From Streptomyces sp. GQFP (GTDB taxonomy: Bacteria > Actinomycetota > Actinomycetes > Streptomycetales > Streptomycetaceae), in the NCBI RefSeq assembly GCF_021545335.1, contig NZ_CP089312.1, positions 186,001 to 250,000 on the forward strand: a DNA stretch of 64,000 nucleotides, written 5' to 3'. The notes under the pieces were generated by a model. The model was not told where the DNA came from and did not search any database. It was given only the letters and a program-made list of their open reading frames with translations. The position numbers were made by a program, and so were the translations under genes. This document shows, in pieces, positions 16,776 through 24,910 of this stretch. How positions within the stretch are numbered: position 1 is the first letter of the stretch; each line of letters starts with the position of its first letter.

Positions 16776-18254
16776 ATGACCCTGTCCGAAGAGAACCCGG
16801 CCCTGGAGGACTCGGCCGACGCGCCGTCGGTCGGCGGCCGGCGTGTGCCGCTGTGGCTCGCGATCGTCGCGTGCAGCGTGCCCATGTTCATGGTCGCGCT
16901 CGACAACCTGGTCGTCTCGACCGCCCTGCACACCCTGGCCGTCGACCTGAAGGCGGACACCCAGCAGCTCCAGTGGTTCGTCAACGCATACGTCCTCAGT
17001 TTCGCCTGTCTGCTGATGACCGGAGCCGCGCTCGGTGACCGCTTCGGCCGCCGCACCGTCTTCGTGGTCGGCGTCGTCGTCTTCACGCTGGCCTCGGTCG
17101 GCTGCGGCCTCTCCGACACCAGCGCGCAGCTGATCACGTTCCGTACCGTGCAGGGCTTCGGCGCCGCGGCCGTGATGCCGCTGTCGCTGACCCTGCTCTC
17201 GCAGGCCGTCCCGGACCGGCTGCGCGGGCTGGCGCTCGGTCTGTGGTCGGGCGTCAGCGGCCTCGCCGTCGCGATGGGCCCGGTGGTGGGCGGCGCGGTG
17301 GTCGACGGGCTGGACTGGCGGTGGATCTTCTGGATCAACGTGCCGGTGGGCGTCATAGCCGTGCCGCTGATCCTGCTGACGCTCCGCGAAAGCTCGCTGC
17401 CGGGGACCCGTCTCGACCTGGTCGGCATGGTGCTGGCCGCCGTCGGCCTGTTCGCGCTGGTGTGGGGCATCGTGAACGGCGAGACGGACGGCTGGACCTC
17501 CGCCGAGGTGCTCGGCGCGTTCGCCGCGGGTGCGGTGCTGCTCGCGGTGTTCGTCGCCTGGGAGGCGCGGGTCCCGCAACCGATGCTGCCGCTGTCCTTC
17601 TACAAGGTGCGGGCGTTCACCCTCACCAACATCGTCTCGGCGACCATGTACTTCGGTGTCTTCGGGTCCCTCTTCCTGCTCGCCCAGTACCTCCAGATCG
17701 TGCCGCCGCGCACCCCGTTCGAGGCCGGTGTCCGCACTCTGGCCTGGACGTTGATGCCGATGTTCGTCGCGCCCGTCGCGGGCCTCCTCACCGACAGGGT
17801 GGGCGGCGGGCGGCTGATGGCGCTCGGCCTCTTCCTCCAGGGTGTCGGGCTCGGCTGGATCAACCTGGTCGCGGGCACCGACACCGCGTACCCCTCCCTG
17901 GTCGGGCCGATGATCGTGGCCGGGATCGGCATGGGCTTCGTGTTCGCGCCGACGGCGGCCGTCGTGCTGGGCTCGGTCAGCCGCGAGCACGCGGGCAAGG
18001 CGTCCGGCGCCAACACCACCGTCAGGGAGATCGGCGGGGCCCTCGGAATCGCCGTGCTGAGCACGGTGTTCGTGGCGCACGGCAGCACGGGTTCGCCGCA
18101 GCAGTTCGTGGACGGGCTGCACCCGGCGGTCTGGGTCGGCGTCGTCGTGGTGTTCGCGGGCGCGGTGTGCGCACTGGGGATTCCGCGTCACCCACGGCCG
18201 GAAGCGGCGGCGGAGGTCCAGGTCCCGGCCGGGGCGGTGGCCGAACGGGCCTGA
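16776..18254 (+). CDS. MFS drug exporter, DHA2 family (14 TM)
   Basis: A 492-residue proton-coupled exporter of the EmrB/QacA type. It has the family motif LGDRFGRRTVFVVG after the second membrane helix and motif C-like GLAVAMGPVVGGAVVDGLDW in helix 5. About 14 transmembrane helices are expected, and the N- and C-terminal tails are short and hydrophilic. The start is ATG 16776 with AGGAG upstream. It probably exports a toxic compound sensed by the divergent MerR regulator; the substrate is unknown. Confidence 0.92.
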   Translation: MTLSEENPALEDSADAPSVGGRRVPLWLAIVACSVPMFMVALDNLVVSTALHTLAVDLKADTQQLQWFVNAYVLSFACLLMTGAALGDRFGRRTVFVVGVVVFTLASVGCGLSDTSAQLITFRTVQGFGAAAVMPLSLTLLSQAVPDRLRGLALGLWSGVSGLAVAMGPVVGGAVVDGLDWRWIFWINVPVGVIAVPLILLTLRESSLPGTRLDLVGMVLAAVGLFALVWGIVNGETDGWTSAEVLGAFAAGAVLLAVFVAWEARVPQPMLPLSFYKVRAFTLTNIVSATMYFGVFGSLFLLAQYLQIVPPRTPFEAGVRTLAWTLMPMFVAPVAGLLTDRVGGGRLMALGLFLQGVGLGWINLVAGTDTAYPSLVGPMIVAGIGMGFVFAPTAAVVLGSVSREHAGKASGANTTVREIGGALGIAVLSTVFVAHGSTGSPQQFVDGLHPAVWVGVVVVFAGAVCALGIPRHPRPEAAAEVQVPAGAVAERA

Positions 18255-18274
18255 CCACCCCGGCCGGGAGCCCT

Positions 18275-18319
18275 GTGCCGGTGACTGCCCGTACGTGACG
18301 GACGGGCGGTCACCGGCAC
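18275..18319 (+). terminator. Long hairpin terminator after the exporter
   Basis: GTGCCGGTGACTGCCCGT (18275-18292) pairs with ACGGGCGGTCACCGGCAC (18302-18319) over 18 bp with one U-G wobble and a 9-base loop, 20 bp beyond the exporter stop. There is no T-tract, as is usual in Streptomyces. Confidence 0.65.
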
Positions 18320-18435
18320 GACCCGTCCACCGGGCGCCCCTCCCATCCCCCCTTTCCGCCGGCCGCGCCGCCCCTTAAGGTCATCCTGAGATGTCATGGA
18401 CGCGCTCACACTCTCGCCTTGAGGGGACCCCCACC

Positions 18436-18870
18436 ATGCGCAACCTGCTTCGCACCGCCACGGCCGGAGCCGTCACCGTCGCCGCGGTCCTCGTCGGCGG
18501 CACCGCCCAGGCGACGCCGCCGGGGCCGGGAGTCTCGGGCGTGGTCATCGCCCAGAAGACCATAGGCGACACCGACTACACCCTGCGCGAGATCACTATT
18601 CCCGCAGGTCAGGCCACCGGCTGGCACTACCACGACGGCCCGGTGTACGCCGTCGTCAAACAGGGCACCCTCAGCCACTTCGACGCCACCTGCGCGTCGG
18701 ACGGCGTGTATCCGAAGGGCAGCGCCCTCAGCGAGCCGGGCGGTCCCGGGGACGTCCACCTCGGCCGGAATCTGGGCACCGAACCCCTCGTACTGGACGT
18801 CCTGTACGTGCTGCCGCACGGCTCGCCCTTCTCGGAGGACGTGCCGAACCCCGGGTGCGACTTCGAGTGA
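18436..18870 (+). CDS. Secreted cupin-domain protein
   Basis: A 144-residue protein with a clear Sec signal peptide (MRNLLRTATAGAVTVAAVLV, cleavage likely after AQA at about residue 27). The mature part is a small beta-barrel cupin: ITIPAGQATGWHYHDGPVYAVV carries the HxH of cupin motif 1, followed by GTLSHFDATC. Two cysteines in the mature part (TCASDG and NPGCDF) could form a disulfide. The start is ATG 18436 with GAGGGG upstream. Its role outside the cell is unknown. Confidence 0.82.
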   Translation: MRNLLRTATAGAVTVAAVLVGGTAQATPPGPGVSGVVIAQKTIGDTDYTLREITIPAGQATGWHYHDGPVYAVVKQGTLSHFDATCASDGVYPKGSALSEPGGPGDVHLGRNLGTEPLVLDVLYVLPHGSPFSEDVPNPGCDFE

Positions 18871-18900
18871 CCGCCGGCTGAGCCGGACCGGCCTCGGAGG

Positions 18901-21267
18901 TCACTCGGCGGGCAGGGGCTGCTCCGCCCAGATGGTCTTGCCGGTGCCCGTCTGACGGCTGCCCCAGCGCTGGGTGAGTTGGGCGACGAGCAGCAGACCA
19001 CGGCCACCCTCGTCGTAGGCGTGCGCCCGGCGCAGATGCGGTGAGGTCGAACTGCCGTCGGAGACCTCGACGATGAGGGCGCGGTCGCGGATCAGCCGGA
19101 GCTGGATGGGCGGTTCGCCGTACCGGATGGCGTTGGTGACCAGTTCGCTGACGACGAGTTCGGTGACGAAGCCTTCCTCCTCCAGCCCCCAGACGGCCAG
19201 TTGCTCCAGCGCGCCCTGACGGGCGACGGCCACGTGCGCGGGGTCCTGCGGGACGTCCCAGGTGGCCACCCGGCCGGCACCGAGCCCGTGCGTACGGGCG
19301 AGCAGCAGGGCCACGTCGTCCCCCGGCTGCTCGGGCAGCACGGCCTTGAGCACCGCGTCGCACACGGCGTCGAGCGAGGCGCCGGGCAGGTCCAGGGCGC
19401 GGCACAGCTCGGCGGTGGCGTGGTCGATGTCCCGGTCGCGGTCCTCGATCAGCCCGTCCGTGTAGAGGGCGAGGAGCGAGCCCTCGGGCAGTTTCAGCTC
19501 GGTCGCCTCGAAGGGCAGGCCGCCGACGCCGAGCGGCGGTCCGGCCGCCACCTCGATCAGCTCGGGGACACCGCCGGGCGGTACGACAGCGGGCGGCGGG
19601 TGTCCTGCGGAAGCGAGGGTCAGCCGGCGCGAGACCGGGTCGTAGACGGCGTACAGGCAGGTGGCGCCGAGTTCGGCGACGTCGTCGCCGTCCTCCTCGT
19701 CGGCCAGATGGGTGACCAGGTCGTCGAGGTGGGTGAGGAGTTCGTCGGGCGGCAGATCGACGTCCGCGAGGGTCCGTACGGCCGTCCGCAGCCGTCCCAT
19801 GGTCGCGGAGGACTGGATGCCGTGGCCGACGACGTCTCCGACGCAGAGGGCGACGCGGCTGCCGGACAGCGGGATGACGTCGAACCAGTCGCCGCCGATG
19901 CCGGCCACCGAGCCGCAGGGCAGATAGCGGTGAGCGACCTCGACGGCCGCCTGGCCGGGCAGTCCCCGGGGCAGCAGGCTGTGCTGGAGGGCCAGCGCGG
20001 TGGTGCGTTCACGGGCGAACCGGCAGGCGTTGTCGACACAGACGGCGGCACGGCTGGCCAGTTCCTCGGCGAGGACGACATCGTCGTCGGTGTAGGGGTC
20101 GGGGCGGGCGATGCGCAGGAAGACGGCGACGCCCAGCGTGGTGCCGCGGGCCCGCAGCGGCACGGCGACCATGGAGTGGACGCCCTTGCGGTACGGGCGG
20201 CCGACGGGCTCGCGGGCGTTGCGCTCCGCCACCCACTCGTCGAACGCCTGCTCGCCGGCCCGGCCGAGCAGCGCCCGGCCCTCCGCCATCGCCCGCACGG
20301 GCAGGCTGGACGGCGGATAGGTGTCCTTCGCGCCCAGCGGTATGACGGCCTCGGGGGTGCCCTCGGTGACGGATCCGTGGGCGACCCGGCGCAGCACGAT
20401 CTCGTCGGCCGCCGTCGGGGGTTCCTCCGCGCCGAGGACCCAGTCGAGCAGGTCCACGCTGACGAAGTCGGCGAACCGGGGCACGGCCAGTTCGACGAGT
20501 TCCTCGGCGGTGCGGACCACGTCGAGGGTGGTTCCGATGGTGGTCGCGGCCTCGTTGAGCAGGGCGAGCCGCCACCGTGCCCAGTGCTCCTCGCTGCTGT
20601 CGAACGCGGCGATGCCCACCGAGATGATCGCGCCCGAGTCGTCGCGCACCGGCCACATTTCGAGGCTCCAGGCGTATTCCAGGCCGTCGTCCGCGTTTAG
20701 GCCGAAGGTCTCGTAGCGCACGGGGACGCCGGTGCGGGTGACCTCGCGCAGGTTGAGCAGGAATCCCTCGCTGATCCGCTCGTCGGGCACGAATTTCCCG
20801 TCCGCGTAGAACTGTCCGACCAGGGCCTGCTCCTCGGCCGTCATCAGGCCGCAGGCGACGTCGTTGAGCCACATGTAGCGCTGGTCCGTGTCGAAGACGG
20901 ACATCGCCACGGAGGCCTGGCGGATCGCCCGCTCCAGCGAGGCGGGCCGCTGCGCGGTCGCCTGCGGCTCCGGTGCCGTCGGTTCGGGGAGGGCGGTGAC
21001 GACGAATCCCTGGACGTCGCCGTCCTCGCCCAGTACGGGGCAGGCGCTGACGGCGAGTTCGACGCGGTGGCCGTCCCGGTGGCGGAGAGCGACCACTCCG
21101 GTCGGCTCGGTCAGCGCCGTCGGCGGCAGGGGCTCGGCGAGCAGTTCGGCGGCCGGGCGTCCGACGACGGTCTCGGCCATGTGTCCCGTCAACCGCCGGG
21201 CGCCCTCGCTCCATCCCGTCACCATGCCTCGGGCATCGATGATCACCGCGGCGGCGACTTGTTTCAT
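18901..21267 (-). CDS. PAS-GAF-SpoIIE phosphatase with C-terminal histidine-kinase-type ATPase domain
   Basis: A 788-residue multidomain signalling protein: PAS (about 1-110), second PAS (about 125-245, SVFDTDQRYMWLNDVACGLM), GAF (about 260-420), PP2C/SpoIIE phosphatase (about 430-650; IGGDWFDVIPL and CVGDVVGHG carry metal-binding Asp) and HATPase_c_2 (about 665-788; SELVTNAIRYG N-box, GGRGLLLVAQL G-box). Such proteins control anti-sigma/anti-anti-sigma partner switching. No membrane segment is present. The start is taken at ATG 21267 (MKQVAAAVII); an upstream ATG at 21303 is possible. Both starts have weak ribosome sites. The SigB/F-type sigma factor at 36552 is a conceivable downstream partner. 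Confidence 0.88.
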   Translation of the reverse strand: MKQVAAAVIIDARGMVTGWSEGARRLTGHMAETVVGRPAAELLAEPLPPTALTEPTGVVALRHRDGHRVELAVSACPVLGEDGDVQGFVVTALPEPTAPEPQATAQRPASLERAIRQASVAMSVFDTDQRYMWLNDVACGLMTAEEQALVGQFYADGKFVPDERISEGFLLNLREVTRTGVPVRYETFGLNADDGLEYAWSLEMWPVRDDSGAIISVGIAAFDSSEEHWARWRLALLNEAATTIGTTLDVVRTAEELVELAVPRFADFVSVDLLDWVLGAEEPPTAADEIVLRRVAHGSVTEGTPEAVIPLGAKDTYPPSSLPVRAMAEGRALLGRAGEQAFDEWVAERNAREPVGRPYRKGVHSMVAVPLRARGTTLGVAVFLRIARPDPYTDDDVVLAEELASRAAVCVDNACRFARERTTALALQHSLLPRGLPGQAAVEVAHRYLPCGSVAGIGGDWFDVIPLSGSRVALCVGDVVGHGIQSSATMGRLRTAVRTLADVDLPPDELLTHLDDLVTHLADEEDGDDVAELGATCLYAVYDPVSRRLTLASAGHPPPAVVPPGGVPELIEVAAGPPLGVGGLPFEATELKLPEGSLLALYTDGLIEDRDRDIDHATAELCRALDLPGASLDAVCDAVLKAVLPEQPGDDVALLLARTHGLGAGRVATWDVPQDPAHVAVARQGALEQLAVWGLEEEGFVTELVVSELVTNAIRYGEPPIQLRLIRDRALIVEVSDGSSTSPHLRRAHAYDEGGRGLLLVAQLTQRWGSRQTGTGKTIWAEQPLPAE

Positions 21268-21394
21268 ACGCCCCAGGATGGTCCCTGGGCTCCCTGGCAT
21301 CAACCCAGATGAACCACCTCGGCACGGTGAGTCCGCGGAACCTGTCCCTCCGCCGGACAGGAGGGACGGCCGGGCGACTCCCCGGGCAGAAAGG

Positions 21395-21862
21395 TCAGCT
21401 CTGATGGGCTCGGAGTGCTTCGAGGGCGCGGTCCGCGTGGGTGTTCATCCGCAGCTCGCTCGTCACCACCTCCAGGACCGTGCGGTCCTGGGCTATGACG
21501 AAGGTGACCCGCTTGGTGGGCATCATCGAGAAGCCGCGCTTCACACCGAACAGCTCACGGACCGTCCCGTCGGCGTCGGACAGCAGAGGCATGCCGAGCG
21601 TGTGGCTCTGCGCGAACTCCTGCTGCTTGTCGACCGAGTCCCCGCTGATCCCGACCGGCCGCGCGCCGACGGCGGCGAACTCGGCGGCCAGGTCCCGGAA
21701 GTGGCAGGCCTCGGCGGTGCAGCCGGGCGTCAGGGCGGCGGGATAGAAGAAGAGGACGATCGGCCCGTCGGCGAGGAGTTCGGACAGCCGCCTGGGCGCT
21801 CCGCTCTCGTCGGGCAGCTCGAAGTCCTCGATCTTGTCTCCGACGTTCACCTTGCGTGTCAT
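21395..21862 (-). CDS. Peroxiredoxin, BCP/PrxQ type
   Basis: A 155-residue thiol peroxidase. TPGCTAEACHFRD gives the peroxidatic Cys48 and a likely resolving Cys53 five residues later, the PrxQ/BCP spacing. The preceding VLFFYPAALTPG and following RPVGISGDSVDKQQEF are family-typical. It reduces hydrogen peroxide and organic hydroperoxides using thioredoxin. The start at MTRKVNVG (21862) overlaps the stop of the DoxX gene as ATGA, so the two are coupled. Confidence 0.92.
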   Translation of the reverse strand: MTRKVNVGDKIEDFELPDESGAPRRLSELLADGPIVLFFYPAALTPGCTAEACHFRDLAAEFAAVGARPVGISGDSVDKQQEFAQSHTLGMPLLSDADGTVRELFGVKRGFSMMPTKRVTFVIAQDRTVLEVVTSELRMNTHADRALEALRAHQS

Positions 21863-22239
21863 GACCAGCCCTCTCCGTTCTTCGCGACACTGCGTGCCCA
21901 CAGGACGAGCGGCACCTGGAGCGGCAACCGCGCGATGGCACCGGCCCGCAGGGGTGCGGGCCGGTTTCGCCAGTCGACGGCCATCTTCACGTTGGCCGGG
22001 AACACCCCGACGAAGAAGCCCGCCGTGGCGAGCGCGGCGACCCGCCGGGTGCGCGGCAGCGCCACCCCGGCCGCCAGCGCGAGTTCGGCGACACCACTGG
22101 CGTACGTCCAGGTCCTGGGCGTGCCCGGCAGTGCGCGCGGCACGATCGCGTCGTACTGGCGGGGCGCGACGAAGTGGGTGACCCCGGCGGCGGCCAGCAG
22201 CCCGGCGAGCAGCAGGGGCGAGCGTTGGGACCGTGGCAC
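21859..22239 (-). CDS. DoxX-family membrane protein
   Basis: A 126-residue membrane protein with about four transmembrane helices (SPLLLAGLLAAAGVTHFVAP, YASGVAELALAAGVALP, VAALATAGFFVGVFPANVKM). The GTG start at 22239 is preceded at one base by GAGGAGGAAG, a strong ribosome site; an ATG 45 bases further up lacks one. It is coupled to the peroxiredoxin gene by a 4-bp overlap, consistent with a role in membrane redox or thiol balance as described for mycobacterial DoxX. Confidence 0.85.
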   Translation of the reverse strand: MPRSQRSPLLLAGLLAAAGVTHFVAPRQYDAIVPRALPGTPRTWTYASGVAELALAAGVALPRTRRVAALATAGFFVGVFPANVKMAVDWRNRPAPLRAGAIARLPLQVPLVLWARSVAKNGEGWS

Positions 22240-22323
22240 GCTTCCTCCTCGGATGGTGTGCCGGGCGATCCTACGGGACGGCAATTACGGGCGGAGAAGC
22301 GGGTGTTCGACTGTCACCCGTGA

Positions 22324-23037
22324 TCAGGCCGGGGGCTCGCCGGGTTCCGCGAGGGTGCCCAGCCACTGCTGGAGCAGGGCCGCCTCCACCACGGTGAGCT
22401 GCTGCGGGGGTTCGGCGCGCAGCCGCGCCGCGAGGGTGGCCGCGGCTGTCGGTACGGCGTTCCCCGAGCCGGTGTCGCGTGGTTCGCCGGTGTCCGGGGG
22501 GCGGGTGATGGAGTCGATCACCGAGTCGCGCAGCCGGGCGGCGAAGCGGATGTCGGGGTACTGCTCGGGCCTGGTCAGCATGGACAGGGCCGCGCCGACG
22601 TTCGCCGCCATGACGATCCGGGTGGCGGCCTCCGGGGGGACGGTCAGCAGCCCGGCCGCCGCACACCGCTCCAGCACGCCGTGCAGCAGGGCGTGGGCCT
22701 CCTTCGCGGCGGCGGGGGGTGCGGTCAGCTCGGGCGAGTACATCAGGCGGTAGTGGTTGGGGTGGTCCAGTGCGAACCGCATGTGGTTGTCCCAGCCGCG
22801 CTTGAGGTCGGCGACGGGGTCGGCGCTGGGGCGGGCGGCGCGCTTGGAGGCGAGGTACTGCTCGAAACCCCGGTCGACCACTGCGGCAAGCAGCCCCGCC
22901 TTGTCGCCGAAGAGCCGGTAGAGCATCGGCGCGCCCACGCCCGCGGCCTCGCACACGGCGCGCGTCGAGACATCGGCGGCCGGCGCCCCGGCCAGCAGTT
23001 CCGTGGCGGCGTCCAGGATCTTCCCTCTCGCGTCCAT
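22324..23037 (-). CDS. TetR-family regulator, divergent from an SDR gene
   Basis: A 237-residue TetR protein: the helix-turn-helix segment VSTRAVCEAAGVGAPMLYRL lies near residues 25-45, then a helical ligand domain. The start is taken at MDARGKILDAATELL (ATG 23037); an upstream ATG at 23055 in the same frame cannot be excluded. It is divergent from the short-chain dehydrogenase gene across about 110 bp holding two copies of a 15-bp palindrome, so it very probably represses that gene and itself. Confidence 0.9.
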   Translation of the reverse strand: MDARGKILDAATELLAGAPAADVSTRAVCEAAGVGAPMLYRLFGDKAGLLAAVVDRGFEQYLASKRAARPSADPVADLKRGWDNHMRFALDHPNHYRLMYSPELTAPPAAAKEAHALLHGVLERCAAAGLLTVPPEAATRIVMAANVGAALSMLTRPEQYPDIRFAARLRDSVIDSITRPPDTGEPRDTGSGNAVPTAAATLAARLRAEPPQQLTVVEAALLQQWLGTLAEPGEPPA

Positions 23038-23056
23038 GCGTTCACGGTACGCCATT

Positions 23057-23137
23057 CGTAGCGGCGTTACGAGCACCACTTAACATCGCTACGATCCCGT
23101 GATACCGTCGATACGAATCGACCGTAACGTCGCTACG
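23057..23137. promoter_or_regulatory. TetR operators: two CGTARCGNCGYTACG palindromes
   Basis: CGTAGCGGCGTTACG (23057-23071) and CGTAACGTCGCTACG (23123-23137) are the same 15-bp palindrome in opposite orientation, one near each divergent start. Degenerate half-sites (ATCGCTACGAT, GTCGATACGA) lie between them. Confidence 0.7.
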
Positions 23138-23149
23138 AAGGGAACCGTC

Positions 23150-23923
23150 ATGACCAGTCAGCCCAGCACGCCTCCGTCCGACCGCCCCCTCACCGGCCCG
23201 CGCGTCGCGATCGTCACCGGCGGCTCGCGCGGCATAGGGCGTCAGGTGGCCCAGCAGCTCGCCGCCGACGGATTCGCCGTGGTGGTCGGCTACGCGGGCA
23301 ACAAGGAGGCCGCCGAGGACGCCGTCAGCACCATCGAGGCCGCCGGCGGCACCGCACTCTCCGCCCGCGCCGATGTCGCCGACGAGAACGACGTGAGCGC
23401 CCTGTTCGACCTCGCGGAGAGTACGTACGGCGGTGTCGACGCCGTCGTCCACGCGGCCGGCCGGATGGCCCTGTCGCCGATAGCCGACCTCGACCTGGAC
23501 GAACTCGACGCCGTGCACCGCACCAACATCCGGGGCACGTTCGTCGTCGACCGGGAGGCGGCGCGCCGGCTGCGGCCGGGCGGAGCGCTCGTCAACTTCT
23601 CCACGTCGGTCCTCGGACTGTCGTTCCCGGGATACGGCGCCTACGCGGCGAGCAAGGGAGCCGTCGAAGCCCTCACGCTGATCCTCGCCCGGGAGATGCG
23701 CGGCCGGGACATCACCGTCAACGCCGTCGCGCCCGGACCGACGGCCACCGACCTGTTCCTCGACGGGAAGGACGAGGAGACCGTCGCCCGCCTGGCCGCC
23801 CAGCCCCCGCTGGAACGCCTGGGCACACCGCAGGACATCGCCTCGGTCGTGTCCTTCCTGGTCGGCCCGACCGGCCACTGGGTCAACGGCCAGGTACTGC
23901 GCGCGAACGGAGGCATCGCCTGA
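23150..23923 (+). CDS. Short-chain dehydrogenase/reductase
   Basis: A 257-residue classical SDR. The cofactor motif is VTGGSRGIGRQ (TGxxxGIG), the active site YAASKGA (YxxxK) with the upstream Ser in VNFSTSVLGL, and the PG motif APGPTATDLF. VVVGYAGNKE after the second strand suggests NADP preference. The C-terminus GPTGHWVNGQVLRANGGIA is typical of 3-oxoacyl-ACP reductase-like SDRs. The start ATG 23150 follows AAGGGAA. It is controlled by the divergent TetR, and the substrate is unknown. Confidence 0.9.
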   Translation: MTSQPSTPPSDRPLTGPRVAIVTGGSRGIGRQVAQQLAADGFAVVVGYAGNKEAAEDAVSTIEAAGGTALSARADVADENDVSALFDLAESTYGGVDAVVHAAGRMALSPIADLDLDELDAVHRTNIRGTFVVDREAARRLRPGGALVNFSTSVLGLSFPGYGAYAASKGAVEALTLILAREMRGRDITVNAVAPGPTATDLFLDGKDEETVARLAAQPPLERLGTPQDIASVVSFLVGPTGHWVNGQVLRANGGIA

Positions 23924-24011
23924 TCCGCCCGCGCCCCGGCACGTCACCGTCCGCGCGGTGCCGTCGTCCTCCAGGCTCGGGGAGCCGACGGCTCACGGGG
24001 TGCGGAGAGGA

Positions 24012-24350
24012 ATGACCATGGCGGCCGCGGAGCAAGACACCGGTGACCGGGACGGCAAGGGAGGCCCGGTCCACCGACGGGGATTCCTCAAGGCCGCGAG
24101 CGGTACGGCGCTCACGGCGGCCGGAGTCGGCGCCGCACCAGCCGCCACCGCCGCCCGCACCCATGCCGTGACCTCCAGGATCGAGGACACCATGCCCTCA
24201 CTCACCTTCGACGCCCCAGCCACCCAACGACGACTCGGCAGGCTCTACGCGTCCACGCTCACGGATATGTCCGACCGCAACAAGGGATTGCGGGACAGGC
24301 CCTGGCCGATCGCACCGCGGGAACGGTGCGACACGGCACAGGGCGGCGTG
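24012..24350 (+). pseudogene. Remnant of a Tat-secreted protein, N-terminal fragment only
   Basis: The start ATG 24012 has GAGAGGA upstream and encodes an intact twin-arginine signal: RRGFLKAASGTALTAAG followed by an Ala-rich cleavage region, then about 50 residues (TMPSLTFDAPATQRRLGRLY and so on). After roughly residue 110 the frame continues only as antisense of the MarR gene, so no plausible mature domain exists. The original product is not recognisable. The end point is approximate. Confidence 0.5.
24312..24331 (-). terminator. Hairpin downstream of the MarR gene
   Basis: CGCACCG (24312-24318) and CGGTGCG (24325-24331) form a 7-bp stem with a 6-base loop, 20 bp after the MarR stop on the minus strand. 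Confidence 0.45.
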
Positions 24351-24872
24351 TCAGGCGCTGGGAAGCGGCTCGGCGGCGCCCGCCTCGCCCTCCTCCTCGA
24401 AGGAGTAGGTGAGGAAGTCGTCGACCATCCGGTGGAACAGGCCGGCGAGCTGCTGGAGTTCCTCGGCGGACCAGTTGCCGAGGGCCATCCGCATACCGCG
24501 GATGCTCGCTTCCCGGATGCGTTCCACGGCCTCCTCGCCCGTGGCGGTCAGCTCGATGCGCTGGGCGCGACGGTCGTCGGGGTCGGGTACGCGGGTGACG
24601 TAACCGGCCTTCTGGAGCTGCTGTACCTGGCGGGTGACATGGGAGGCCTCGACCGCGAGCCGGTTGGCGAGTTCGCCGGGGCGCATCGGTTCCGAGTCGG
24701 CGATCTGCCGCAGGAGCGCGGTCGCGGCCCGGTCCAGCGGGACTCCGGCGACCGCCATCAGACGCTCGTGCTGCCGGGCACGGCTGACCAGATAGGAGAT
24801 GCGGGTGAGAGCTCGCTCGATCTCGGCCACATCCTTCGGGGCAGGAGGGGTTTTGGGTGGCGGTGTGGACAT
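24351..24872 (-). CDS. MarR-family regulator of the ferredoxin/reductase operon
   Basis: A 173-residue MarR protein: LANRLAVEASHVTRQVQQLQ is the recognition helix region, and DPDDRRAQRIELTATGEE the wing. It lies directly after the reductase gene on the same strand. A 17-bp palindromic site (24894-24910) lies 21 bp upstream of the start and overlaps the end of the reductase gene. The same site occurs twice upstream of the ferredoxin gene, so autoregulation plus operon control is likely. The ligand is unknown. Confidence 0.9.
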   Translation of the reverse strand: MSTPPPKTPPAPKDVAEIERALTRISYLVSRARQHERLMAVAGVPLDRAATALLRQIADSEPMRPGELANRLAVEASHVTRQVQQLQKAGYVTRVPDPDDRRAQRIELTATGEEAVERIREASIRGMRMALGNWSAEELQQLAGLFHRMVDDFLTYSFEEEGEAGAAEPLPSA

Positions 24873-24893
24873 ACCCTCAACTTTACCATCTCG

Positions 24894-24910
24894 TTGCGTA
24901 ACTCAAGTAA
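24894..24910. promoter_or_regulatory. MarR-type operator O1
   Basis: TTGCGTAACTCAAGTAA matches the palindrome TTRCTTGASTCAAGYAA at 15 of 17 positions. It lies immediately before the MarR gene and includes the stop codon of the reductase gene. Confidence 0.65.
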
